Assembly: GCA_017454585.1 (NCBI GenBank) | Contig: JAFTCU010000038.1 | Coordinates: 1 to 45,983 of the forward strand | Length of the DNA stretch: 45,983 bases | Direction of reading: 5' to 3' | From: Thermoguttaceae bacterium | GTDB lineage: Bacteria; Planctomycetota; Planctomycetia; Pirellulales; Thermoguttaceae | Shown: in pieces, positions 34,775-41,946 of the stretch | How positions within the stretch are numbered: the first letter of the stretch is position 1 | How the letters are laid out: each line of letters opens with the position of its first letter | The notes under the pieces: generated by a model | Told to the model about the DNA's origin: nothing | The model's input: the letters and a program-made list of their open reading frames with translations, nothing else | The model's database searches: none | Translations under genes and position numbers: made by a program

Positions 34775-36445
34775 ATGAAATTCCACCATTTTCTTTTGAC
34801 TTTGGCCGCCGTCGTCTTCGGGGCCGCCTTCACCTTCGCGGCCGAATTTCAGGACCGCTGGTTTTACGCGTCGTTCGGCCTCAGGTCTGACGAAGACGCC
34901 GAGGAACTGATCCAGCTCATTCAGGACGCCGGCGCGCACGACCTGAACGGAATGCTCTGGGCCTGCGGGCTGGAGCGCTGCGACTCCTGGTCCGAGCAAG
35001 CCGTCGCGCGGTTCAAAAAGATCCAGAAAGCGGCCGACGACGCGGGCGTTGAGATCATTCCGATCATCTGGTCCGTCGGTTACGGTACGATGCTCGCCAA
35101 AAACCCGAACCTGGTCGAGTCGATCCCGATCAGCGGACTGCAGGTCGTCGCGAAAGACGGAAAAGTCATTCTGGACCCGAGTACCGAGCAGCCGGTCTTG
35201 AAGAATCCCGGCTTCGAGGAAAACGAGAACAACCGGTTCAAAGGCTTCAATTTCATCGACATGCCGGGCGTGATCTCGTTCGCCGACTCCGAGGTGAAAC
35301 ACTCCGGCGAGTATTCCGTCCGTCTGGAAAACTTCACGGCCGACCAGCATGGGCACGGCCGCGTCTGCCAGAAATTCACCGTCACGCCGCACCGGAACTA
35401 CTCGCTCGTGGTCTGGTACAAGACGGAAAACTTCAGGCAGAAGGGCTATTTCCGCCTCCAGATCTACGGCCCGAACGGTTCCATCTCGACTTCTTCGCCG
35501 ACAATCGACGAGGAGACCGGTACGATGGACTGGACGCGCGGAAGCGTTTCGTTCAACTCCGGCGAGAACACGGAAATCACGCTCTACGCTGGCGTTTGGG
35601 GCGGAAAAGAAGGCAAAATCTGGTTTGACGATTTCGAGATCATTTCCCAGGACCTCACCGCACCGGTACAGCGTCCCGGGACCCCCGTCACGGTCAAGAA
35701 CACAGAGACCGGCAAAGTGTACAAAGAAGGCCGGGATTATACGCTCCCGCCGCTGAGGATCTGGGATTTCTCACGTGGAATGACCACCTCGCCGATCCTG
35801 ATCCCGGAAGGAAGCCGCATCAAGGACGGTACGCGCCTGACGCTCGATTTCTACGTCCCGTCGCTGACCATAAACGGCCAGACTTCCACCTGCATGTCCG
35901 AGCCTCAGCTCTATGAACTTTTCGAAGAGTCCGCGCAGGCGATGACGAAGCTCATCAAGCCGAAAAAGTGGTTCCTGAGCATGGACGAGATCCGCGCTGC
36001 GAACACGTGCAAGGCATGCGAAGAACACGGACTGCCGCTGAACGAGCTGCTCGGCGAGTGTATCACGAAGCAGTTCAACACGCTGCGCGCCGCGACGCCC
36101 GGTTGCGAGGTTTACATCTGGTCCGACATGCTGGACCCGAAGCATAACTGCCACGCGGATTACATGGCGTGCAAAGGCGATTTCACCGGCGTTTGGGATT
36201 TCATTCCGAAAGAGCTGATCATTTCCTGCTGGTACCACAAGATCCGCGAGGAAAGCATGGGGTTCTTCTCAAGCCACGGTTTCCGGACGCAGGCGGCCGC
36301 GTACTATGATGTCGATACGCTCGACTCTTCGCGCGAATGGCTCGAGACCTGCCGCCACACGAAGGGCTGCACGGGGATCATGTACACGACCTGGCAGCAC
36401 AAGTACGCGCTTCTGATCCCGTTCGCCGAGATGCTCAAAGAGTAA
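34775..36445 (+). CDS. Exported glycoside-hydrolase-like protein with a carbohydrate-binding-like insert
   Basis: 556 residues from the ATG at 34775 (GAGGAG upstream); an in-frame start 12 codons earlier has no ribosome site. Signal peptide: HFLLTLAAVVFGAAFTFAA. Residues ~25-115 look like the first strands of a TIM barrel (WFYASFGLRSDEDAEELIQLIQDAG...AGVEIIPIIWSVG). Residues ~130-295 resemble a CBM4/9-type jelly roll (NPGFEE at its start, GEYSVRLENF, NYSLVVWYKT, GKIWFDDFEI at its end). The barrel then resumes, with a D-E pair in WFLSMDEIRAANTC, EVYIWSDMLDPKHN, and the last strand GIMYTTWQHKYALL. This pattern suggests a GH20/GH84-like hexosaminidase-type fold, but that assignment is tentative and the substrate is unknown. 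The two barrel halves around an inserted module are unusual. Confidence 0.75.
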   Translation: MKFHHFLLTLAAVVFGAAFTFAAEFQDRWFYASFGLRSDEDAEELIQLIQDAGAHDLNGMLWACGLERCDSWSEQAVARFKKIQKAADDAGVEIIPIIWSVGYGTMLAKNPNLVESIPISGLQVVAKDGKVILDPSTEQPVLKNPGFEENENNRFKGFNFIDMPGVISFADSEVKHSGEYSVRLENFTADQHGHGRVCQKFTVTPHRNYSLVVWYKTENFRQKGYFRLQIYGPNGSISTSSPTIDEETGTMDWTRGSVSFNSGENTEITLYAGVWGGKEGKIWFDDFEIISQDLTAPVQRPGTPVTVKNTETGKVYKEGRDYTLPPLRIWDFSRGMTTSPILIPEGSRIKDGTRLTLDFYVPSLTINGQTSTCMSEPQLYELFEESAQAMTKLIKPKKWFLSMDEIRAANTCKACEEHGLPLNELLGECITKQFNTLRAATPGCEVYIWSDMLDPKHNCHADYMACKGDFTGVWDFIPKELIISCWYHKIREESMGFFSSHGFRTQAAAYYDVDTLDSSREWLETCRHTKGCTGIMYTTWQHKYALLIPFAEMLKE

Positions 36446-36450
36446 AATTT

Positions 36451-36661
36451 GGGGACGACGCTTCCAGCGTCGTCAGATGTGTAACGGACTCCTGCGGGGA
36501 CGACGCTTCCAGCGTCGTCAGATGTTCGACGGACTCCTGCGGGGACGACGCTTCCAGCGTCGTCAGATGTGCGACGGACTCCTGCGGGGACGACGCTTCC
36601 AGCGTCGTCAATAAAACCATCTGCCAAATCTGAATTTGACGACGCTGGAAGCGTCGTCCCC
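36451..36661 (+). repeat. Array of four 45-bp hairpin repeats plus one inverted copy
   Basis: Four 24-bp copies start at 36451, 36496, 36541 and 36586: GGG followed by the palindrome with arms GACGACGC and GCGTCGTC around loop TTCCA. They are separated by 21-bp near-identical spacers (AGATGT..GACGGACTCCTGC). An inverted copy at 36638-36661 is followed by a T-run (ATTTTTT) and should end transcription of the glycoside-hydrolase-like gene. Spacers are not unique, so this is not CRISPR. Confidence 0.85.
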
Positions 36662-36697
36662 GTATTTTTTAAACTTTTACAAAACTTTTACAAAATT

Positions 36698-36711
36698 TTA
36701 GGCTTGCCTAA
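36698..36711 (+). promoter_or_regulatory. Palindromic operator abutting the -35 of the DUF3793-flavodoxin operon
   Basis: TTAGGC-TT-GCCTAA is a perfect 6+6 palindrome ending one base before the -35. It resembles DtxR/IdeR-type iron-regulator sites, which suits a flavodoxin operon. The regulator itself is not in the window. Confidence 0.55.
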
Positions 36712-36739
36712 TTGACAAAATCTCAAAATGTGCTATACT
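36712..36739 (+). promoter_or_regulatory. Promoter of the DUF3793-flavodoxin operon
   Basis: A perfect TTGACA, a 16-bp spacer and TATACT lie ~113 bp upstream of the ATG at 36853. The upstream operator abuts the -35, so a bound repressor would block polymerase. Confidence 0.7.
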
Positions 36740-36833
36740 CTCTCTTAATGATTTGATTTGGCATGGATGGCTGGACTGATCACGGGTTTCTGTGTCGTTT
36801 TCGACGTGCGCAGAAATTTTTTTGCGATCAGCG

Positions 36834-36851
36834 TTTTAGGCAAGGCTAAAA
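36834..36851 (+). promoter_or_regulatory. Second, imperfect operator-like palindrome at the start codon
   Basis: TTTTAGGC-AA-GGCTAAAA has the same half-site and centre spacing as the operator at 36698 with one mismatched pair. It ends one base before the ATG at 36853 and covers the possible ribosome site. Confidence 0.4.
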
Positions 36852-36852
36852 T

Positions 36853-37476
36853 ATGACGGAGAGCTTAAAAATTTACTGTGGGGTGAAGAAGATCGAGTTG
36901 ATGCGCGTTTTGGCTCTGAGGACCGCCCTGGTCAGAATGAAAGTGAAACCGGCGGAGATTTTTTTCGTCAGGCACTGCTACCGGGCCCAATCCCCGACCG
37001 GGACGATGGAAATTTGCGCCAGTCAGCGCGAGGTGCTCGAGAAACTCGGCCTCCCGTGGTACGTGCTGCGGATCAGGGAAGAGAAAAGTCTCATCCTCTT
37101 TTACGACCGGGAGGCACTGAAAAGCATTCTGGCCGACGAAGCGAAATGGCGGTTTCTGGCCGAGTACGGCTACACCACCCGCACGGTAGAAGGGACGCTG
37201 GCGTGGCTGCGCCGCCGGTTCGAGAAATGCGATTTTCCTCACGAGATCGGCCTGCTTCTCGGGTACCCGCTCAAAGACGTGGTGGGTTTTACGCGCGGTC
37301 AGGCCGCTCCGTCGTATTACGGGGCCTGGAGAGTTTATGGGGACGTCGAGGAATCGCTGAAAATCATGGAACTGTTCCGTCGTGGGGCACTCGAGGCGGA
37401 ACGAATTTTGACTCAACCCGAAAGCTGGGAGACTTGTGTCCAGCAAATTGGCGCCCTGAAGATGGCGTCTGTTTAA
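36853..37476 (+). CDS. DUF3793 family protein
   Basis: 207 residues, cytosolic, no signal. The family signature is clear: ALVRMKVKPAEIFFV at the N-terminus, YDREALKSIL in the middle, and the C-terminal HEIGLLLGYPLKDVVGF followed by YYGAWRVYGD. The function of DUF3793 is unknown; in anaerobic gut bacteria these genes often accompany flavodoxin and iron-responsive genes (from memory). Here it is 14 bp upstream of a flavodoxin gene behind a promoter with an iron-box-like operator, which supports a role in the low-iron response. No metal-binding cluster is evident; its two cysteines near the N-terminus (KIYCGV, RHCYR) are worth noting. Confidence 0.85.
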   Translation: MTESLKIYCGVKKIELMRVLALRTALVRMKVKPAEIFFVRHCYRAQSPTGTMEICASQREVLEKLGLPWYVLRIREEKSLILFYDREALKSILADEAKWRFLAEYGYTTRTVEGTLAWLRRRFEKCDFPHEIGLLLGYPLKDVVGFTRGQAAPSYYGAWRVYGDVEESLKIMELFRRGALEAERILTQPESWETCVQQIGALKMASV

Positions 37477-37490
37477 CCAGAGGAGTTTTT

Positions 37491-37985
37491 ATGGCAAATA
37501 TCAAAGTAATTTACGGAAGTACGACCGGTTCCACCGAAAGCGCGGCACAAAAAATCGCGGATGCTCTGAACGCCGACTGCGTGAACGTGGCCAGTGCGGC
37601 GGCGGACGATTTCAACGCCCCGGTCCTGATTTTGGGAACGTCCACCTGGGGCGTTGGTGATCTTCAGGACGACTGGCAGATGGGGATCGACCTGCTTCAC
37701 AAGACGGACCTTTCGAATACCACGGTCGCCCTGTTCGGGCTCGGCGATCAGGATTCCTTTTCCGATTCATACCTGGACGGCATGGGAACGCTTTACGAAG
37801 AAGTGGCCCCGCGAGCCGCGAAGATCGTCGGGAAAACCAGTGCGGATGGTTACCGCCACAGCGCCTCGCGCGCCGTCGTGGACGGTGTTTTCTGCGGACT
37901 GGCTCTGGACGATGTGAACGAAGCGGACAAGACCGACGCGAGGATCGGCGAATGGGTCAAACAGATTTCCGAAGAAATTGCGTGA
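37491..37985 (+). CDS. Flavodoxin
   Basis: 164 residues; ATG at 37491 with GAGGAG upstream (an in-frame reading from far upstream is an artefact). The FMN phosphate loop is perfect: IKVIYGSTTGSTESAAQKIA. The isoalloxazine loops are present: LGTSTWGVGDLQDDW and LFGLGDQDSFSDSYLDGMG. It is a long-chain-type flavodoxin, an FMN electron carrier that replaces ferredoxin when iron is short. It is co-transcribed with DUF3793 and followed by a strong hairpin. Flavodoxin induction under iron limitation is well established, and the upstream palindromes fit that. Confidence 0.96.
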   Translation: MANIKVIYGSTTGSTESAAQKIADALNADCVNVASAAADDFNAPVLILGTSTWGVGDLQDDWQMGIDLLHKTDLSNTTVALFGLGDQDSFSDSYLDGMGTLYEEVAPRAAKIVGKTSADGYRHSASRAVVDGVFCGLALDDVNEADKTDARIGEWVKQISEEIA

Positions 37986-38013
37986 AATCAAGAGGAAATT
38001 TTGATGGTGTGTT

Positions 38014-38045
38014 CAGGCTGCCGGGGCTCTGGTTCCGGCAGCCTG
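38014..38045 (+). terminator. Hairpin terminator after flavodoxin
   Basis: CAGGCTGCCGG and CCGGCAGCCTG (11-bp perfect stem) surround a 10-nt loop and are followed by TTATGGTTT. It lies between convergent genes. The T-run is weak. Confidence 0.65.
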
Positions 38046-38068
38046 TTATGGTTTATCCTACGGGTTTT

Positions 38069-39775
38069 CTATTCTTCCAGGAGGCTGGTGTGTTTCCGAT
38101 TCCACACAGTAACTGCGTTCGGGAAACCTTTTTCCATCGAGCGGCGAAGCCAGACTTCGGCCTTTTTCGGGTCGGCGGGAGTTCCAAGCCCGATCTGGCA
38201 GGAAAAGAAAAGCTCTAATTCGGCCGGTGCGCAGCCTTTTTCCGCAGCCTGAGTAAAGAATTCAAACGCGTGCTGGTCGTTCTGTTCGCACTGCCAGCCT
38301 TCCCTGGCGGCGTGTCCCAGAAGACATAAGGCGTGGGGATTTTTCGTCTCTTCTGCAGTTTTTTTGATGAAAGCGTAAACGTCTTTTTGTTCGGTCACGC
38401 CCTCCGGAATAGGAAAAACGGTCGTGAATGCCAGCCACTCGTGCGCGAAAGTGTCATTTTCAGCTGCTTGACGGAAAAGCCTTTCCGCACCTGCCGTGTC
38501 CCGATCGACTCCCAGACCAAAATAAAGACACAGCGCTTTGAGCGTTTGGATATTCGATGCGTCGGAATTTAGCAGATTATGCAGTTTTTCCGTATTGAAC
38601 TGACCATCTGCATTGGTCAGAATGCGCCACGCCAGTGTTTCCATACAGATCGTACTTCCTTCTTTCACGCCTCTTTCCAGTAGTTCCAACCCCTTTTTCA
38701 CGTCTTTGGGGCCTCCGATTCCTGAAAGATTCATGTTTGCCAGTATCCCCAAAGCATTTGGATCGTCGGCACCCATCTCGAACCAGCGCCGGGCCTCGGC
38801 CAGATCGGACAGTCCATCCTGACCAAACAGGCAGGCTGTTCCCAGAAAGGCACAGACTTCCGGCGGGAAGGTGTGTTTTTTCAGTTCCTTTTTGGCTTCT
38901 TCGTTTCCCTGGTGGGCGGCCTTTTCCAGCCAAACGGCAGCGGGAAGGTCCTGATTCAACTTCAGGAGCGTGACTCCGAGCAGGTGTTGGGCGGGAGCAA
39001 AACCCTTTTCAGCGGCTTCCTGAAAATGCGAAATGGCAGAATCGGGATCCGACTCGCCGTGCAAGCCCTTCAGCGCGTGCATTCCCAGGATGTAGGACGC
39101 TTCGGCATCTCCATTATCCTCGGCAGTTTCAAGCCACTCACGGAACCAGAAGGCGTCGCCGGAGTTCCAGTACTCAACCCCTAAAACGCGTTGGGCCGGA
39201 ACAAAATCGTGCATTGCGGAAAGAGTCAGCCACTTCATCTGTCTCTGGCGGTTCGCTTTGACTTCCTTTTCGATGCCAGAGTACAAAATGCCCAAGATGT
39301 ACTGAGCCTCCGGATCTTCCTGTTTCGCAGCTTCGGTGAGGATTTTCTCTGCTAGCAGAACCTCTTTTTTCAGGCCATACTGTTCTTTCAGAATGGATTT
39401 CCCAAGGAATGTTTTGGCAGGAATGTAACCTGCGTCAATCGCTTTCTGAAGGATTTCCAGGCCGTACTTTTCGTTTTTTTCAGTACCAAGCCCATCCAGA
39501 AAGCAAAGGCTGAAGTAGTACAGCCCTCTGGGGTCGTTCTGTTTTGCGGCCTTTTCCAGCCACTGGAACCCCTTCTGCTCGTTTTTTTCAACCTCACGTC
39601 CTGCGATGTAGATGATCCCCAACGCGGCTTGCGCCTCGGCATCGTTTTTTTCGGCGCGGTCTTCAAGCGGCTTCAAATCCATTTTGGGACCATTTTCCGA
39701 TTTGTCGGCCCACAGGACGGGAGAAAGAATTCCGGAGATCAGAATCAAAACGGCACTGAGAAAGTATTTCTTCAT
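38069..39775 (-). CDS. Exported Sel1-like repeat protein
   Basis: 568 residues from the ATG at 39775. The signal peptide (FLSAVLILISGILSPVLWA) predicts export. The rest is a chain of Sel1/TPR-like repeats of ~36 residues, seen as DAEAQAALGIIYIAGREVEKNEQKGF-type units: residue patterns A..LG..Y..G...xxxxx.A..W...AA. The solenoid likely binds a partner protein; no enzyme motif is present. Sel1 proteins commonly act as adaptors in envelope or signalling complexes. The gene upstream on the strand is an exported prolyl isomerase, with a 39-bp repeat array between them, so the two may be one transcription unit. Confidence 0.85.
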   Translation of the reverse strand: MKKYFLSAVLILISGILSPVLWADKSENGPKMDLKPLEDRAEKNDAEAQAALGIIYIAGREVEKNEQKGFQWLEKAAKQNDPRGLYYFSLCFLDGLGTEKNEKYGLEILQKAIDAGYIPAKTFLGKSILKEQYGLKKEVLLAEKILTEAAKQEDPEAQYILGILYSGIEKEVKANRQRQMKWLTLSAMHDFVPAQRVLGVEYWNSGDAFWFREWLETAEDNGDAEASYILGMHALKGLHGESDPDSAISHFQEAAEKGFAPAQHLLGVTLLKLNQDLPAAVWLEKAAHQGNEEAKKELKKHTFPPEVCAFLGTACLFGQDGLSDLAEARRWFEMGADDPNALGILANMNLSGIGGPKDVKKGLELLERGVKEGSTICMETLAWRILTNADGQFNTEKLHNLLNSDASNIQTLKALCLYFGLGVDRDTAGAERLFRQAAENDTFAHEWLAFTTVFPIPEGVTEQKDVYAFIKKTAEETKNPHALCLLGHAAREGWQCEQNDQHAFEFFTQAAEKGCAPAELELFFSCQIGLGTPADPKKAEVWLRRSMEKGFPNAVTVWNRKHTSLLEE

Positions 39776-39800
39776 TTTCAACCAATCTGTTCAGAATGCT

Positions 39801-39905
39801 GAGACGACGCTGGAAGCATCGTCCCCGCAGGGTTTATTTGAGACGACACTGGAAGCATCGTCCCCGCAGGGTTTATTTGAGACGACGCTGGAAGCATCGT
39901 CCCCG
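39801..39905 (-). repeat. Three-copy 39-bp hairpin repeat array
   Basis: Copies start at 39801, 39840 and 39879, each with arms GACGACGC (or GACGACAC) and GCATCGTC around TGGAA, then CCCCGCAGGGTTTATTT. They are the reverse-orientation form of the array at 36451-36661. On the minus strand the imperfect positions are G-U wobbles; on the plus strand they would be mismatches. Confidence 0.8.
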
Positions 39906-39911
39906 AACGGA

Positions 39912-41810
39912 CTACCACATCGGGCCTCGTTTGGGTTTATTCGCGGACATTTCGGCCTCACGTTCGGCTTTGATCCTCTCTTCCGGGGTCGGAATCCCAT
40001 CAAAAACAGTGAATACCGGAATCTCACGACGAAGTTTCGCGAGGTATTCTTCCCGTGCGGTCTCGATTTTGTTCGTTTTGATCTGGTTCTGAATCTGGGA
40101 CTGGACTTCACTCAAGGGGTGTTTCACGAGTTCCTTGCGTTCCAGAACACGAATAATATAAAACGCTTTATCGTCCTCAATGATCTTGGGGCTTAACACA
40201 CCGATCGGCTGGGAAAAAATGGCGTCTTCCAACGGTTTTGAGGCCAATTGACCGGGCTTGACGGTTTCACATTTTCCGCCTTTTGAGGCCGTCGCACCTT
40301 GAGAAAACTCCTTGGCCACTTCCTCAAACGGCCGGTTTTGAATCGCGACCAATGAACCGATCCGAACGATTTCCTGATACGCTTCATCACGTGTATAATA
40401 TCGGTTTTTCCGAATGACCAGTTCTTCCCAACTTGCTTCCGGAGGAGTTTCAAATTCTTTCGGGTGTTCGTTGTAGTAATCGGAAATTTCGATGTAGGAA
40501 ACGGTTGGGTTTTGCGGCAGGGTTTTCATGAGCCACTGCTGACAGAAAAGCATTTCCCGGTACAAATATTTTTGTTTCTGGATGCAGCTTCCTTCCTCCG
40601 CAAGGATTTTTTCGTAGTCCTCCCGAAGTTCCACCCCGGCCTTTTTCATTCGGGCGGGAAGTTCCTGATCCTCGAACACTTTGTCGATCAACTCTAAATT
40701 CTGCTTGATGCCTTCTGGCGGGACATTTCGCAGGACATCGCAGTAAATCAGTTTCCCCTCAATGGACTGCTGGAGGAAGTTCCGAATCAGAACTTCACGC
40801 TGCAAGTCCCAGAATTGCTCGGGGATCTTCTCTTTATTGGCCTCCATGATTTTATCAACGGCCTGCACGATGTCACCCGCGAGGATCACTTGGGACCCAA
40901 CCTGAGCCAAAACCTGACCGTGTTCGTAATACTGGATCCCCTCACCGCCGAGTTTCGAGGAATCGACCGTCAAAGAAGGAAGCTGCTTCAAAATCGCATC
41001 ATTGCGCATCGTCGCGGCCGCTTCTTCTGGTTCAGACTCTGCGGATTGTTCTGACGTATTTGCGGAATGTTGCGCTACTTGAGCCGCGGCATCTTGCGGA
41101 GACGGAAGACCGGAAACAGGCGGATTATTCGTTTGAGGAAGTTCCACCGCTTTGCCCACTGCTCCATTGCCTTCAGCAGAAACCGAGGCAGGAAGGGAGT
41201 CGGGAAGTGTGTTCGCGGAAGGGATCGCTTGCGGAACCGTTGAAACATTTGGCCGTGAAGAGCCCGAATTCATACCCGGCTGCACAGAAGCGGCAATCGC
41301 AAAAGGGTTTAGGGGATCCGTTGGAGTTGAGGGAACGGTTTGAGTTGGTGCAGCTTCGGGAACGGAAGGATTATTCGTGCCAAACGCGGTTCCTGCCCGT
41401 GCGGAAGTACCATCGACCCGCTCGACCGGTGCAGGCGCAGAAGCGGATTCTTTCGCAGGAATTCCAAGTTCCTCAAGGTTTTGATACTGAGGCGCTTCCG
41501 TTTTCACGCTTCCGAACGGGTCGGCGACTTCTTTTTCTTTCTCTTTTTTTGCCCAGGGGAAACGAATAAAAACCCCTTTTTTGGCCGCGCGTGCTTCATC
41601 CAGCTCTTTTTCTTTTTGCTCGTCGTAACTTAAAAAACGGTCGGGATTATTCGATGAGGGAACAGTTTCGGCACTCGCGTTTTTTTCGTTTTTCTCCGTT
41701 TTTTTAGAGTCAGACCTGGAGTTCCACCAGGCAGCGTCGAGACCGCCGGTCGAAAGAGCCAAAAGGGCTGCAAAAACGGTTATAATCAGGCGTAAGGAAA
41801 AGGAACGCAT
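39912..41810 (-). CDS. Exported parvulin-type peptidyl-prolyl cis-trans isomerase
   Basis: 632 residues from the ATG at 41810; the in-frame extension to 41903 is rejected because the signal peptide (LRLIITVFAALLALSTGGLDAA) begins at the chosen start. Residues ~30-290 are low-complexity and rich in S, P, A and T. A SurA-like N-domain follows (~325-450; VLAQVGSQVILAGDIVQAVDKIM). The PpiC/parvulin domain lies at ~460-565: SWEELVIRK, FEEVAKEFSQGATASKGG, LASKPLEDAIFSQPIGVLSPKII and FYIIRVLERK. It should help fold exported proteins outside the cytoplasm. The order (chaperone, then Sel1 protein, both exported) suggests envelope biogenesis. The stop is TAG. Confidence 0.9.
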   Translation of the reverse strand: MRSFSLRLIITVFAALLALSTGGLDAAWWNSRSDSKKTEKNEKNASAETVPSSNNPDRFLSYDEQKEKELDEARAAKKGVFIRFPWAKKEKEKEVADPFGSVKTEAPQYQNLEELGIPAKESASAPAPVERVDGTSARAGTAFGTNNPSVPEAAPTQTVPSTPTDPLNPFAIAASVQPGMNSGSSRPNVSTVPQAIPSANTLPDSLPASVSAEGNGAVGKAVELPQTNNPPVSGLPSPQDAAAQVAQHSANTSEQSAESEPEEAAATMRNDAILKQLPSLTVDSSKLGGEGIQYYEHGQVLAQVGSQVILAGDIVQAVDKIMEANKEKIPEQFWDLQREVLIRNFLQQSIEGKLIYCDVLRNVPPEGIKQNLELIDKVFEDQELPARMKKAGVELREDYEKILAEEGSCIQKQKYLYREMLFCQQWLMKTLPQNPTVSYIEISDYYNEHPKEFETPPEASWEELVIRKNRYYTRDEAYQEIVRIGSLVAIQNRPFEEVAKEFSQGATASKGGKCETVKPGQLASKPLEDAIFSQPIGVLSPKIIEDDKAFYIIRVLERKELVKHPLSEVQSQIQNQIKTNKIETAREEYLAKLRREIPVFTVFDGIPTPEERIKAEREAEMSANKPKRGPMW

Positions 41811-41946
41811 CTTGTTGCCGGGTAAAGCGTGAAATAAGGACGTAAAACTCGTGCCGAGGATTGTCGTGATTTGTTCTTTCAATGGGGATGACTCGCTGGG
41901 CACAATGCCCCCGCAAAAACCCTCAGGGCTCTAACTTACCAAATTT

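Noticed and set aside
36304..36633. Repetitive ORFs across the hairpin array on both strands (DDASSVV / DDAGSVV repeats)
   Set aside because: They are by-products of a palindrome repeated with a period divisible by three; no start signals and overlap with the real gene's 3' end.
36451..36661. CRISPR-like array of 24-bp repeats
   Set aside because: The 21-bp spacers are almost identical to each other, repeats are perfect hairpins of one family found elsewhere, and there are no cas genes.
37014..37490. Fusion of a 160-residue N-terminal extension to flavodoxin
   Set aside because: The extension is the DUF3793 gene in another frame; a strong GAGGAG and ATG mark the true start at 37491.
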